Source: Erysipelotrichaceae bacterium UBA2227 (GTDB taxonomy: Bacteria > Bacillota_I > Bacilli_A > Erysipelotrichales > Erysipelotrichaceae). Taken from it: a stretch of DNA of 36,853 nt. The stretch is taken from contig DDYT01000015.1 in assembly GCA_002348095.1 (NCBI GenBank), forward strand, positions 32,251 through 69,103, in the 5' to 3' direction. Position 1 is the stretch's first letter. Each line of letters begins with the position of its first letter. The translations under genes and the position numbers were made by a program. Of the stretch, positions 1-7,975 are shown in pieces. The notes beneath the pieces were generated by a model, which did no database searches, was not told the origin of the DNA, and saw only the letters and a program-made list of their open reading frames with translations.

Positions 1-1880
1 TCCAACCAGCGACGCGTACCATCCATCCCTGTATCACTCCAGGGTAGTGCAGCTTCCAAAGGTCCCATAAACATTTCATAGACACGCAGCGTGTCCGCAC
101 CGTGACTCTGAAGATAGTCATCCGGATTTAAGACATTGCCGCGGGATTTACTCATTTTCTCCCCATTTTCACCCAAAATCATGCCCTGATGAAACAGGCG
201 TTTAAACGGTTCAGGCGTACTGACGACACCGATATCATACAATACCTTATGCCAGAAACGGGCATACAATAAGTGCAATACCGCATGCTCGGCGCCCCCG
301 ACATACAGATCGACCGGCAGCCAGTGATCGAGCAGCTCTTTTGCCCCGATAGACTCAGAATTTCTGGGATCGATATAGCGCAGATAATACCAGCAGGATC
401 CAGCCCACTGAGGCATCGTATTAGTTTCGCGGCGTCCCTTGACACCGTCGACTTCCACTTCCAGCCAATGAGTCGCATGAGAAAGCGGTGATTCACCGTT
501 GTCTGAGGGACGGTAGTTATCCGTTTCAGGAAGTTCCAAAGGAAGCTCACTGATATCGACGGTCCGCTGAGTCCCATCTTCCATCAGGATGATCGGAATC
601 GGTTCACCCCAGTAGCGCTGACGTGAAAACAGCCAGTCACGCAATTTATAGGTCGTCTTCGCTTCTCCTACACCTTGCTCCTTGAGCCAGGCGTTCATCG
701 TCGCGATCGCATCTTCCTTGTTCATTCCGTTGATAAATCCGGAGTTGATATGGATCCCATCACCGACGAAGGCAGCTTCTTCAATGTTACCGCCTTCGAG
801 CACCGGGATGATATCCAATCCGAACTTTTTGGCAAACTCCCAGTCACGTACATCATGACCCGGAACGGCCATGATCGCACCGGTACCATAGGCCGCCAAT
901 ACATAATCCGCGATCCAAATCGGCACTTTCTTCCCGTTGACCGGGTTGATGGCATAGGCTCCGGTAAATACACCGGATTTGTCTTTGTTTAATTCGGTTC
1001 GCTCCAAATCGGACTTCATTTTAATCGACTCGATGTAACTTTCAACTTCTTCTCTATGTTCAGCTGTCGTAATGTCTTTGATAAAGGGGTGTTCCGGTGC
1101 CAGTACACAGTATGTTGCACCGAAAAGGGTGTCGCTGCGCGTGGTAAACACGGTAAACTCCTTATCGTGACCGTCAACCTTGAAAACGACATGTGCACCA
1201 ACCGATTTGCCGATCCAGTTTATCTGCATTTCTTTAGTCGAAGTCGGCCATTCGACCAGATCCAAATCCTCTAAAAGACGCTCGGCATAATGGGTGATGC
1301 GCAAGACCCACTGGCGCATCGGCACGCGAAAGACTGGGAAGTTGCCGCGTTCGGACTTGCCGTCGATGACTTCTTCGTTGGCCAATACTGTGCCCAGGTC
1401 CGGACACCAGTTGACCGGGATTTCATCCACATACGCCAAGCCGCGGTTATACAACTGTAAAAAGATCCATTGGGTCCATTTGTAATAGTCCGGATCGGTC
1501 GTTGAGATTTCCCGGTCCCAGTCATAGGACAAGCCCAAGGATTTGATCTGACTTTTAAAGGTTTCAATGTTCTTTTTGGTAAATCCGGCCGGATGATTTC
1601 CGGTGTTTAAGGCAAACTGCTCAGCCGGCAAGCCAAAAGCATCCCATCCCATCGGATGGAGCACATTGTACCCTTCCATGCGTCGCTTGCGGGCGACGAT
1701 GTCGGTCGCTGTGTACCCTTCGGGATGTCCGACATGAAGTCCGTTGCCCGAGGGATACGGAAACATATCCAGAACATAGTATTTCGGACGCGAGAAATCC
1801 CATGTATCGGTTTTAAATGTTTTATTCGACTCCCAATACTGCTGCCATTTCTTTTCAATGCTCTTGTGATCAAATGCCAT
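1..1880 (-). CDS. leuS: Leucyl-tRNA synthetase, C-terminal part outside the window
   Basis: Class I aminoacyl-tRNA synthetase that charges tRNA-Leu with leucine in the cytosol. The reading frame is open from the ATG at 1880 to the left edge, about 626 residues, so roughly the last fifth of the protein lies outside. The HIGH-type motif (HVGH) is near residues 49-52 in a PYPSGNGLHVGH context. The CP1 editing domain is recognisable from TTRSDTLFGATYCVLAPEHP and GTGAIMAVPGHD. The catalytic KMSKS loop is encoded near positions 140-160. The start is supported by a GGAAAGGA Shine-Dalgarno about 8 bases upstream. The gene follows a T-box leader, so expression should rise when tRNA-Leu is uncharged. 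No frameshift is seen. Confidence 0.97.
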   Translation of the reverse strand, partial: MAFDHKSIEKKWQQYWESNKTFKTDTWDFSRPKYYVLDMFPYPSGNGLHVGHPEGYTATDIVARKRRMEGYNVLHPMGWDAFGLPAEQFALNTGNHPAGFTKKNIETFKSQIKSLGLSYDWDREISTTDPDYYKWTQWIFLQLYNRGLAYVDEIPVNWCPDLGTVLANEEVIDGKSERGNFPVFRVPMRQWVLRITHYAERLLEDLDLVEWPTSTKEMQINWIGKSVGAHVVFKVDGHDKEFTVFTTRSDTLFGATYCVLAPEHPFIKDITTAEHREEVESYIESIKMKSDLERTELNKDKSGVFTGAYAINPVNGKKVPIWIADYVLAAYGTGAIMAVPGHDVRDWEFAKKFGLDIIPVLEGGNIEEAAFVGDGIHINSGFINGMNKEDAIATMNAWLKEQGVGEAKTTYKLRDWLFSRQRYWGEPIPIILMEDGTQRTVDISELPLELPETDNYRPSDNGESPLSHATHWLEVEVDGVKGRRETNTMPQWAGSCWYYLRYIDPRNSESIGAKELLDHWLPVDLYVGGAEHAVLHLLYARFWHKVLYDIGVVSTPEPFKRLFHQGMILGENGEKMSKSRGNVLNPDDYLQSHGADTLRVYEMFMGPLEAALPWSDTGMDGTRRWL

Positions 1881-1898
1881 GGTAATCATCCTTTCCAT

Positions 1899-1920
1899 AA
1901 AAAAACGCCCTCTAAGGGCG
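1899..1920 (-). terminator. T-box-controlled terminator upstream of leuS
   Basis: On the minus strand, a 6-bp stem CGCCCT/AGGGCG with loop TAG is followed by seven T residues. It ends just upstream of the leuS Shine-Dalgarno and lies directly after the T-box sequence, as in regulated T-box attenuators. Confidence 0.92.
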
Positions 1921-2099
1921 TAATAACGCGGTACCACCTTAGTTACTGCAATGCAGCACTCAAACCGTTAACGCCGGCCTACGGAACATGTTTTGCATAC
2001 TCAGCTTAAAGGCGAGTTGGGATGGGGCACCTGTCGTTTTGCACCGGACAACGACTCTCTTGAAAGCTGACCATCTTACTGTTCCTTCTCAAAGCTTAT
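1899..2099 (-). ncRNA. T-box leader (leucine) of leuS
   Basis: The roughly 200-base leader between the leuS promoter and the gene carries the hallmark T-box AAGGTGGTACCGCG at 1940-1927 (minus strand), followed by an intrinsic terminator. Upstream is a Stem I-like region with an AGTA motif (CAGTAAGATG). A CTC leucine triplet at 2016-2014 sits in an unpaired-looking ACTCGCC context and is the likely specifier codon. In this family, uncharged tRNA pairs with the specifier and with the UGGN bulge and stabilises the antiterminator. The T-box assignment is direct from sequence; the exact specifier is inferred, because a CTT triplet also lies a few bases downstream. Confidence 0.93.
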
Positions 2100-2105
2100 G
2101 CAAAT

Positions 2106-2134
2106 ATGATACCGAAAAGTGCACTTGTTGTCAA
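2106..2134 (-). promoter_or_regulatory. Sigma-A promoter of the leuS T-box transcript
   Basis: The minus strand carries TTGACA (2134-2129), a 17-base spacer and TATCAT (2111-2106). This predicts transcription starting near 2099 and reading through the T-box leader into leuS. Confidence 0.85.
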
Positions 2135-2183
2135 TGTGAATCAAGTGCAGTAAGAGATGATTGCGTTCCTGCTTTTCGTGTCT

Positions 2184-2213
2184 TTTCACTTTATGTTGGG
2201 TTTGTGTTAAAAT
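2184..2213 (+). promoter_or_regulatory. Probable promoter of the plus-strand ceramidase-like/ytqAB operon
   Basis: A TAAAAT -10 (2208-2213) lies 18 bases after a weak TTTCAC -35 (2184-2189). The predicted start near 2220 falls after an upstream ATG at 2216, supporting translation from the ATG at 2231. The -35 match is poor, so the assignment is tentative. Confidence 0.4.
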
Positions 2214-2230
2214 AGATGCGAGGAATAGCT

Positions 2231-3397
2231 ATGAAATACGGACACAATGCGATTTGTATCAATCCCAATACGATGATGATGCCGGTGGGCTACATGGACC
2301 GGCAAAATCCGGTTTCTACCACTAAAGGTGATCTTTTTGCGAGGGCATTTTACCTAGAAGATAAAGAAAAGCTGTGCTTTGTGACATTGGACAGTTTCGG
2401 TGTTTCCGCTCATATACAAAAGCAGTTTGAAAGTTCTGTCAAAGACGTTTTGGGCCAGGATGTCACGCTGATTTTAAGTTGCAGCCATACCCATCATGCA
2501 CCTTCACTTGCCTATGCCTTCGGTCATATCAAACCCGATGATTCCTATGCGAAATTTGTGCAGTCACGGCTGCGGGTCATGCTGATGAATATGAAGATCC
2601 GTGAGGGCAATATCAAAATCGACTGCCAGCAAACCCAGCAGAGCCTGTTGGGCAGAAGCCGGATCAGCGGGCATGGCGATGATTTTGTCATTTTGCACTT
2701 GCTGAGATTCACGAACGAAAACCAGCGGATCGGTAATTTTATCATTTATAACTGTCATCCGACAATCACGGATGCCCAGGCTCCCTATTTCACGTCGGAT
2801 TATGTCGGGGTAACCCTGGAAAATCTTCATAAGAGATTTCCCGGGGAATTCTTTATGTTTTTTCAGGGACCGGCCGGAGACATCAGTACGCGGTTTACCC
2901 GTAAAGACAAAACCTATGAAGAGGTCATCCGGATGGGAAAACTTTTGGCTGACTCGGTCATATCCATGATGAAATCGGTGTCGAAGGCCAAAGATCTCAA
3001 CCTTGAACGGAAAAGACATGAGCTGGTCATCGAAGGATCTTTAAAAGATGACCGGAAGTATTCGGTTTCGATGTTGGCCAGTGAACGCGAAGTCGCTGAG
3101 TTTGAAAATGCCCGACGGGTCTTGCGTGAATGGGCGCGATACCCCGAGCTTCTGCAACAGACCATCGTGATTGATGTGATCAAAATGGGATTATCGACGT
3201 TGTACTTCCATCCCTTTGAACTGTTTTCCACATTTACCCGATACCTGCCGGTCAACGGTGTATTGATCGGATATTCGCAGGGGTACGCCGGATACATGAG
3301 CGATCTTGGGTGGGAGACGTCTTCCTATGAAACCTTATTGGAAATCTATGATGAGCAGCACAAGAAGAAGCTGATCGAAATTTTGAAGAGTAAATGA
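2231..3397 (+). CDS. Neutral/alkaline ceramidase-like hydrolase (N-terminal-domain type)
   Basis: A 388-residue protein resembling the N-terminal catalytic domain of neutral/alkaline non-lysosomal ceramidases, zinc amidases that cleave N-acyl sphingoid bases. Family-like signatures are CSHTHHAPS near residue 82, matching the SxTHTHSGP zinc-binding loop; a central NCHPT segment; and FFQGPAGDIS near residue 213, matching the NxGDVSP block. It lacks the C-terminal domain of full ceramidases (600-700 residues). I see no signal peptide, so it is probably cytosolic and the natural substrate may not be ceramide. The ATG at 2231 is preferred because GAGG stands 7 bases upstream; an in-frame ATG at 2216 has no ribosome site. 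The stop overlaps the next gene as ATGA, indicating translational coupling with ytqA. Confidence 0.65.
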   Translation: MKYGHNAICINPNTMMMPVGYMDRQNPVSTTKGDLFARAFYLEDKEKLCFVTLDSFGVSAHIQKQFESSVKDVLGQDVTLILSCSHTHHAPSLAYAFGHIKPDDSYAKFVQSRLRVMLMNMKIREGNIKIDCQQTQQSLLGRSRISGHGDDFVILHLLRFTNENQRIGNFIIYNCHPTITDAQAPYFTSDYVGVTLENLHKRFPGEFFMFFQGPAGDISTRFTRKDKTYEEVIRMGKLLADSVISMMKSVSKAKDLNLERKRHELVIEGSLKDDRKYSVSMLASEREVAEFENARRVLREWARYPELLQQTIVIDVIKMGLSTLYFHPFELFSTFTRYLPVNGVLIGYSQGYAGYMSDLGWETSSYETLLEIYDEQHKKKLIEILKSK

Positions 3398-4347
3398 ACA
3401 AGAAAAATCCTTTCCCATACTCCCACGATAATAAGCGCTATTATACGTGGAATCACTATCTGAAAACGACCTTCAAACAGAAGGTATTCAAAGTCCCGCT
3501 GGATGCGGGATTTTCATGTCCCCACCGGGTCAACGGTATCGGCGGCTGTACGTTCTGTTCCAGTGCGGGCAGTGGTGATTATGCCCAAAACCGCTCGGAT
3601 AATCTTCTGAATCAGTATAATGCCGGATTTGAGATGATGGCGAAGAAGTGGCCACTAGCCCAAGGCATTGCCTATTTTCAGGCGTATACCAATACGTATG
3701 CCCCCTTAGAAAAGCTGAAAGAGATTTACGATCCGTTTTTTGATGATCATCCCTGCATCGCCGTTGCCATTGCGACTCGCACGGACTGTCTGGATGATGA
3801 GATCATTGATTATCTCAAGTTCAAAAGCACGGTCAAACCATTGTATTTGGAAATCGGTGTACAGACGATTCATCCGGTGACGGCTTTGCGTATCAATCGC
3901 AGAGAGAATATCGAAGATATTGAGAAGAAACTGGTTCGATTAAAGGATGCCGGATTCAATCTCGTGCTTCACATCATAAACGGACTTCCGGATGAAACCG
4001 AAGCCATGATGCTCGATACGATCCGATGGGTCGCAAAAATCAAGCCGTTTGCGGTGAAGATCCATATGTTGCACATCATCAAAGATACGGTCTTGGCACG
4101 GCAGTTTGAGCGAAATCCGTTTCCCGTATTATCTAAAGAAGAGTATGTGGACATCGTTGTAAAACAGCTTGAACTTCTGCCCTCGGACATCGTCATTCAG
4201 CGTTTGACCGGTGATGCCGTCGCAGATGATCTGATCGAACCGGAGTGGACACTGAGAAAGGTGTCCGTGCTCAATGATATTGACAAAACCATGGCTCAGC
4301 GTAACAGCTGGCAAGGAAGAATTTATGACCTCGAAAAACATCAATGA
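3394..4347 (+). CDS. ytqA: Radical SAM protein of the YtqA/TIGR01212 family
   Basis: A 317-residue radical SAM enzyme. The N-terminal region has the CPHRVNGIGGCTFCSS block, in which cysteines of this family bind the [4Fe-4S] cluster that cleaves S-adenosylmethionine, and a downstream radical SAM barrel (YFQAYTNTYAPLEKL, YLEIGVQTIH, HIINGLPDET). These strings are typical of TIGR01212 proteins; the family's reaction is not firmly established to my knowledge. It overlaps the preceding gene by 4 bases and the following methyltransferase by 23 bases, so the three are co-translated. The ytqA-ytqB pairing is common in Bacillota, which supports both names. Confidence 0.88.
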   Translation: MNKKNPFPYSHDNKRYYTWNHYLKTTFKQKVFKVPLDAGFSCPHRVNGIGGCTFCSSAGSGDYAQNRSDNLLNQYNAGFEMMAKKWPLAQGIAYFQAYTNTYAPLEKLKEIYDPFFDDHPCIAVAIATRTDCLDDEIIDYLKFKSTVKPLYLEIGVQTIHPVTALRINRRENIEDIEKKLVRLKDAGFNLVLHIINGLPDETEAMMLDTIRWVAKIKPFAVKIHMLHIIKDTVLARQFERNPFPVLSKEEYVDIVVKQLELLPSDIVIQRLTGDAVADDLIEPEWTLRKVSVLNDIDKTMAQRNSWQGRIYDLEKHQ

Positions 4348-4852
4348 AATCACCCATCAGTGGCTCAAAGAGATTTGTGACAAAAACACCGTCGCTATCG
4401 ATGCAACGGCCGGAAACGGACATGACACCGTCTTTTTGGCCGAATTGTGTAAAAGTGTCATTGCGTTTGATATCTCCACTCAAGCCATAGTGAACACAAA
4501 AAAACGATGCGCAGGATATGATAACGTCATTCTGTTGCACCAGAGCCATGATCAGATGATCAACTATGTACGCAAAGCAGATATCGTGGTGTTTAACCTG
4601 GGATATCTGCCCCATGGGGATAAAAACATCATCACTCTTACCGAAACGACGATCCGGGCTATGAATCAGGCGAAACTGATTTTGGGTAAGGGATATGTGT
4701 GTGTGACCTGCTATCGGGGACACACAGGTGGTAAAGAAGAACATGCAGCGGTGCTTGAATGGTTAAATGAACATATGATAATTGAAAAGACCTATACATA
4801 TTCCGTGGCCGATGCACCGATTGCTTATCTGGCCAAAGTTAAAGACCGCTAG
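4325..4852 (+). CDS. ytqB: Class I SAM-dependent methyltransferase, YtqB family
   Basis: A 175-residue Rossmann-fold methyltransferase, annotated in related genomes as a putative rRNA methylase. Motif I is AIDATAGNGHDTVFLAE, the SAM-binding glycine loop, near residues 23-39. VVFNLGYLPHGDK occupies the catalytic motif IV position, and CVTCYRGHTGGKEE is characteristic of the YtqB group. The ATG at 4325 is chosen because AAGGAAG lies 4-10 bases upstream; an in-frame ATG at 4274 has no good ribosome site and lies deep within ytqA. The target nucleic acid cannot be told from sequence. The final codons, Lys-Asp-Arg-stop, lie inside a palindrome shared with the convergent ankyrin gene. Confidence 0.85.
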   Translation: MTSKNINEITHQWLKEICDKNTVAIDATAGNGHDTVFLAELCKSVIAFDISTQAIVNTKKRCAGYDNVILLHQSHDQMINYVRKADIVVFNLGYLPHGDKNIITLTETTIRAMNQAKLILGKGYVCVTCYRGHTGGKEEHAAVLEWLNEHMIIEKTYTYSVADAPIAYLAKVKDR

Positions 4853-4860
4853 CGGTCTTT
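4841..4860. terminator. Perfect 20-bp palindrome spanning two convergent stop codons
   Basis: AAAGACCGCTAGCGGTCTTT is a perfect inverted repeat. As RNA it folds to an 8-bp stem with a CTAG loop on either strand. It holds the TAG stop of ytqB (4850-4852) and the TAG stop of the ankyrin gene (4851-4849). There is only a 3-base T run, so terminator strength is uncertain. Confidence 0.6.
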
Positions 4861-5340
4861 GAGGTAGTTTAGTATTTTCTGGCTGTTGCGCTTATATGCA
4901 ATATCCAAGACAGACTCATCTTTAAACGAATACGCATGTACATCCGCACCCGCTTCGATCAGTTGACTGAAAATCGAAAGGTCATCTTCAAAAGCCGCGA
5001 TATGCAACGGTGTATATCCGTTGGAATCCGCAATATTAACCGATGCCATCGCATCTATCAGCATCCGGATAATTTCCGGATTTTTCTTTCCGGCAATGGC
5101 CGCATGCAGAGCGGTATTGGACGGGATATAGGGGATTTGAGAATGCGATACCGCATTGGCATCCGCTCCGTTTTCAAGTAACTGACGCACCATTTCGACT
5201 CGTCCGTAGTGTGCAGCAAGTCCCAGCGGTGTCAGCCCGTTTTCATTTTCCTGATTGATCAGGTGCGGATGGTTAATAAGAATCAAAGTAAAGGCATGGG
5301 CGTCATCGATTTCAATCGCCCGAGTAAACCGATCGATCAT
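4849..5340 (-). CDS. Small ankyrin-repeat protein
   Basis: A 163-residue protein made almost wholly of ankyrin repeats. Repeats are visible at about residues 34-66 (NGLTPLGLAAHYGRVEMVRQ), 73-105 (NTALHAAIAG) and 107-140 (NGYTPLHIAAFEDDLSIF), with a partial capping repeat at the end. There is no signal peptide or membrane segment, so it is probably a cytosolic protein-binding scaffold; the partner is unknown. The ATG at 5340 is preferred because AGGAGGG lies 6-12 bases upstream; two nearer or farther in-frame ATGs (up to 5364) have worse spacing. It lies 50 bases downstream of the AraC-type gene on the same strand and may be its co-transcribed partner, as I see no clear promoter between them. 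Confidence 0.85.
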   Translation of the reverse strand: MIDRFTRAIEIDDAHAFTLILINHPHLINQENENGLTPLGLAAHYGRVEMVRQLLENGADANAVSHSQIPYIPSNTALHAAIAGKKNPEIIRMLIDAMASVNIADSNGYTPLHIAAFEDDLSIFSQLIEAGADVHAYSFKDESVLDIAYKRNSQKILNYLKDR

Positions 5341-5390
5341 GGTCATCCCTCCTGTTAATACCATTATGAATGAAATTTATTGAAAATTCA

Positions 5391-7205
5391 TCATTTTCGA
5401 CCTGAGGTCATCATTTCTTTTCTATACTGCTGAGCCGTCATTCCGGTTTTTGACTTGAACACCGTATAGAAATACCGGACATCTTCCATCCCGATCGAAA
5501 CAGCAACTTCCGTAGCAGACATATCGGTTTCGATAAGCAATCGTTTGGCTTCTTCCATGCGGAAATTAGTCAGATATTCATTAAACGGAACGCCCATTTC
5601 ATCTTTAAACAGCTGACGCACATAACCAACTGAATATCTCAGTTTTATCGCCAGCTGTTCGATCGATGACTGCGGATCACTGAAATGATTTTGAATATAA
5701 CTGTGTAATTGATTTTTGATTTGAAGCCGGACATCATCGGACTGATGACTGACAATATCCTGATAATATTGGATAGACACATCCTCACGGGTCATCGCAA
5801 ATTCGCATGCTGCTTTCGCCTGCCGGTAACATTTGCTTATCTGATCGGATTTTTCGATTTTGTGACTGATCCCGGCAATCCATCCGTGATTTTGCCATTG
5901 TTCAAATGTCTCGATTTGCGTTCGAGTGGCAAAGGCAGCAAAGCCAAAATCATCGGTTACGGTCATGTTGGGCTGAAACAGTTCCCACAAGTATCTACCG
6001 GCGAGTGTATTCAGGCTTTGATCGGTATTGACAAAGCGCGGCTGTAAAACGATGATATGGGTCGATGACCAGTCCAACTCCATTTTTGAAACTCTTTTCC
6101 CCTCCATCACGGACCGTATCTCATCGGAAATCTTTCGTTGATCCAGATGGCTGAGGGCATCAAAAATAAAATCAAACTCATCGGTGTGTACATCCGGATG
6201 AACCTGGTTGATTTTCGCTATCTGCAATACCATCCGCTGGATCGGTGAGTACAGTTTTTGTGAAAGAAAGATACTGATCGCAGCGATGATAATCAGTAGG
6301 ACACCAAACAACAATATAACGATGGCATTGGATCGGTTGACTTCCGTGGAAATTGTACGATAGTCATAGATGCTAAAGAAAGTCAGATCAAACTTCGGGG
6401 TATCAAGAGTACTGACCAACGATTCTTCATCGTACACCTGAGCAATGTACACATTATCCGCAGGTATGCCTATGCTTTTATCCGTAATGTACTCTTGACT
6501 GAAATAATACGTATTGAACCGACGGTCACTGCTGTCCGCAATGATTTGGCCAAATCGGTTGACGATGATCATCGTGTGATCATCCCCTTCAACCGTCAGC
6601 AACTTCGCCAACAGATTTTCATCGATATTGACAAACATGACTTTACTGATCTGTCCGGGTGCAGCTGAAAAAGTGAAGGTCAGGGTAAGATACTCTTTTG
6701 GCTGTTGATTAATCTCGGTTTTCCGCGGATAGAATATAAGGTTACGGATGGCCGAATTTGGAAATCTCAAGTCTTCAAGCATCGTTATCAATCCGGTATC
6801 AGCACTCTGATTCAGTTGTGTGTTTCGGCTAAACGATTCGATGACCGTTGCATTTGCGACATCGACTAAAACGATTGAGTCGACCAAAAAATCGTTATAG
6901 ACCAAGGTAGCCAATCTGTTTTGGATATCAACATTGACCGGCAGATCATTTTTATAAGATGTCAGGGTCTCATCCGTCGCAAACAGTTGAAAGTAGCGGG
7001 CGTAGATTTCTTCAAGAAACAGCATCGTGCTTGAAGATGAGACTTTTAGGGCTGAACTCGCCTGACTGTAACGGCTGTTTATGATTTGGTTGGTCAGCAG
7101 GTTCGAATAGATCACGGATAAAACAGCGACTGATATCACTCCGGTCATGATATATGAAAAGGCGATCCTGTTTAAGACCTTGCTTTTACTGAAAATTTTC
7201 TTCAT
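5391..7205 (-). CDS. Membrane-bound AraC-family sensor-regulator
   Basis: A 604-residue one-component regulator. A transmembrane helix at about residues 13-35 and a second at about 293-315 flank a roughly 255-residue extracytoplasmic region of the Cache type (contains YFQLFATDETL and FVNIDENLL). After a cytoplasmic linker, the C-terminal ~105 residues form two AraC helix-turn-helix units (SIEQLAIKLRYSVGYVRQLF and ATEVAVSIGMEDVRYFYTVF). In this class an external ligand, often a carbohydrate, controls a nearby transport or degradation operon, but none is adjacent here. The ribosome site is GGTGAG. It has its own extended -10 promoter and lies downstream of the PepSY gene. The ligand and targets are unknown. 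Confidence 0.9.
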   Translation of the reverse strand: MKKIFSKSKVLNRIAFSYIMTGVISVAVLSVIYSNLLTNQIINSRYSQASSALKVSSSSTMLFLEEIYARYFQLFATDETLTSYKNDLPVNVDIQNRLATLVYNDFLVDSIVLVDVANATVIESFSRNTQLNQSADTGLITMLEDLRFPNSAIRNLIFYPRKTEINQQPKEYLTLTFTFSAAPGQISKVMFVNIDENLLAKLLTVEGDDHTMIIVNRFGQIIADSSDRRFNTYYFSQEYITDKSIGIPADNVYIAQVYDEESLVSTLDTPKFDLTFFSIYDYRTISTEVNRSNAIVILLFGVLLIIIAAISIFLSQKLYSPIQRMVLQIAKINQVHPDVHTDEFDFIFDALSHLDQRKISDEIRSVMEGKRVSKMELDWSSTHIIVLQPRFVNTDQSLNTLAGRYLWELFQPNMTVTDDFGFAAFATRTQIETFEQWQNHGWIAGISHKIEKSDQISKCYRQAKAACEFAMTREDVSIQYYQDIVSHQSDDVRLQIKNQLHSYIQNHFSDPQSSIEQLAIKLRYSVGYVRQLFKDEMGVPFNEYLTNFRMEEAKRLLIETDMSATEVAVSIGMEDVRYFYTVFKSKTGMTAQQYRKEMMTSGRK

Positions 7206-7222
7206 TTGCTCACCGTGTCTTC

Positions 7223-7228
7223 ATTATA
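7223..7228 (-). promoter_or_regulatory. Extended -10 promoter of the AraC-type gene
   Basis: TGCTATAAT on the minus strand gives a consensus TATAAT with a TGn extension. No good -35 is found 16-18 bases upstream. The predicted start is about 10 bases before the ribosome site. Confidence 0.6.
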
Positions 7229-7243
7229 GCATGCTCAAGATTA

Positions 7244-7275
7244 AGAAAAGAAGAGGATTAGTCATCATCCTCTTC
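7244..7275 (-). terminator. Intrinsic terminator built partly from the PepSY coding end
   Basis: On the minus strand the 9-bp stem GAAGAGGAT/ATCCTCTTC encloses loop GATGACTA, followed by a T-rich tract TTTTCTT. The left arm is the Glu-Glu-Asp coding sequence of the acidic tail, and the stop codon begins in the loop. Confidence 0.6.
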
Positions 7276-7878
7276 GTCGTCATCATCATCGTCATCGTCG
7301 TCATCATCATTCTTGTCATCGTCATCATCATCGTCAAGTTCGATTTTTGATTGCAGTATCGCACCGCTGATGGCATCAATCTTCAGTTCGTATTCTTTAC
7401 CGTTTCCCTTAAACTCCAGTTCGAAGTATGGCGGATGATCATCATCATCTAACTCAAATTCCACTAACCGGGCATCCCCGACAATGGTCCGGGCAATCGC
7501 AATGACTTGATCTCTGGTCAGCATTGTCTGTACCGGCACACCGTTCGTTAACAGTTTTTTCTCAACTTTATTAACGACCCCCGTCACGGCATGAATCTTG
7601 ACTTCAAACTGATGTGTATCTGTTACCAATTTGACTTCATATTCCTTATCATCACGATCCAGCTCAAATTTTGTAACCACAGCCCCTTGATCCGCCTGAG
7701 TTTTCGCAATCGCAATGGCTTCTTCTTGGGTTATAAAGGTTTCACTCGAGATGATACCGGTATCGGTCAGAATTTTCGTCACCGAGGTTTTGACATCCTC
7801 CGCAAACGCTGTAATCAATGTCATCGAAAGCACAAATCCGACAAAAACCAATAATGTATTTTTCACTATATTTTTCAT
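7258..7878 (-). CDS. Secreted PepSY-domain protein with poly-Asp tail
   Basis: A 206-residue exported protein. It has a signal peptide with a hydrophobic core (LLVFVGFVLSMTLITAFA) and likely cleavage after AFA. Two PepSY domains follow: one from FITQEEAIAIAKTQ to about residue 109, the other from LTRDQVIAIARTI to about residue 178. PepSY domains occur in protease propeptides and cell-surface proteins and are thought to modulate peptidases. The last ~28 residues are nearly all aspartate and glutamate, a possible divalent-cation-binding tail. The start at 7878 has an ideal AGGAGG site 6 bases upstream; the longer frame to 7941 lacks one. The tail is encoded by a GAT/GAC repeat and may vary in length. 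Confidence 0.82.
   Translation of the reverse strand: MKNIVKNTLLVFVGFVLSMTLITAFAEDVKTSVTKILTDTGIISSETFITQEEAIAIAKTQADQGAVVTKFELDRDDKEYEVKLVTDTHQFEVKIHAVTGVVNKVEKKLLTNGVPVQTMLTRDQVIAIARTIVGDARLVEFELDDDDHPPYFELEFKGNGKEYELKIDAISGAILQSKIELDDDDDDDKNDDDDDDDDDDDEEDDD
7261..7337. repeat. GAT/GAC trinucleotide tract encoding poly-Asp
   Basis: A nearly uninterrupted run of GAT, GAC and a few GAA/GAG codons on the minus strand, broken once by Lys-Asn. Codons are mixed rather than one pure unit, which limits slippage but still suggests growth by repeat expansion. Confidence 0.85.
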
Positions 7879-7975
7879 AGGTTTCCTCCTGTTGACTGAA
7901 GTATATAAGAAGAAGAAACATTCGAATATCCAAGATATCAAGATTGTGCATTATCTGTATATTTTCAACAGTATT

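Noticed and set aside
1..1880. leuS as several broken fragments
   Set aside because: The apparent short frames are other-frame shadows; the true frame is open from the ATG at 1880 to the left edge with all family motifs.
2216..2230. Upstream ATG at 2216 as start of the ceramidase-like gene
   Set aside because: It lies before the predicted transcription start and has no ribosome site, while the ATG at 2231 has GAGG.
7147..7350. Plus-strand 67-residue frame rich in Ile and Val, looking like a membrane toxin
   Set aside because: It is the antisense of the poly-Asp tract (GAT/GAC read as ATC/GTC), lacks a ribosome site and overlaps the AraC promoter and gene start.
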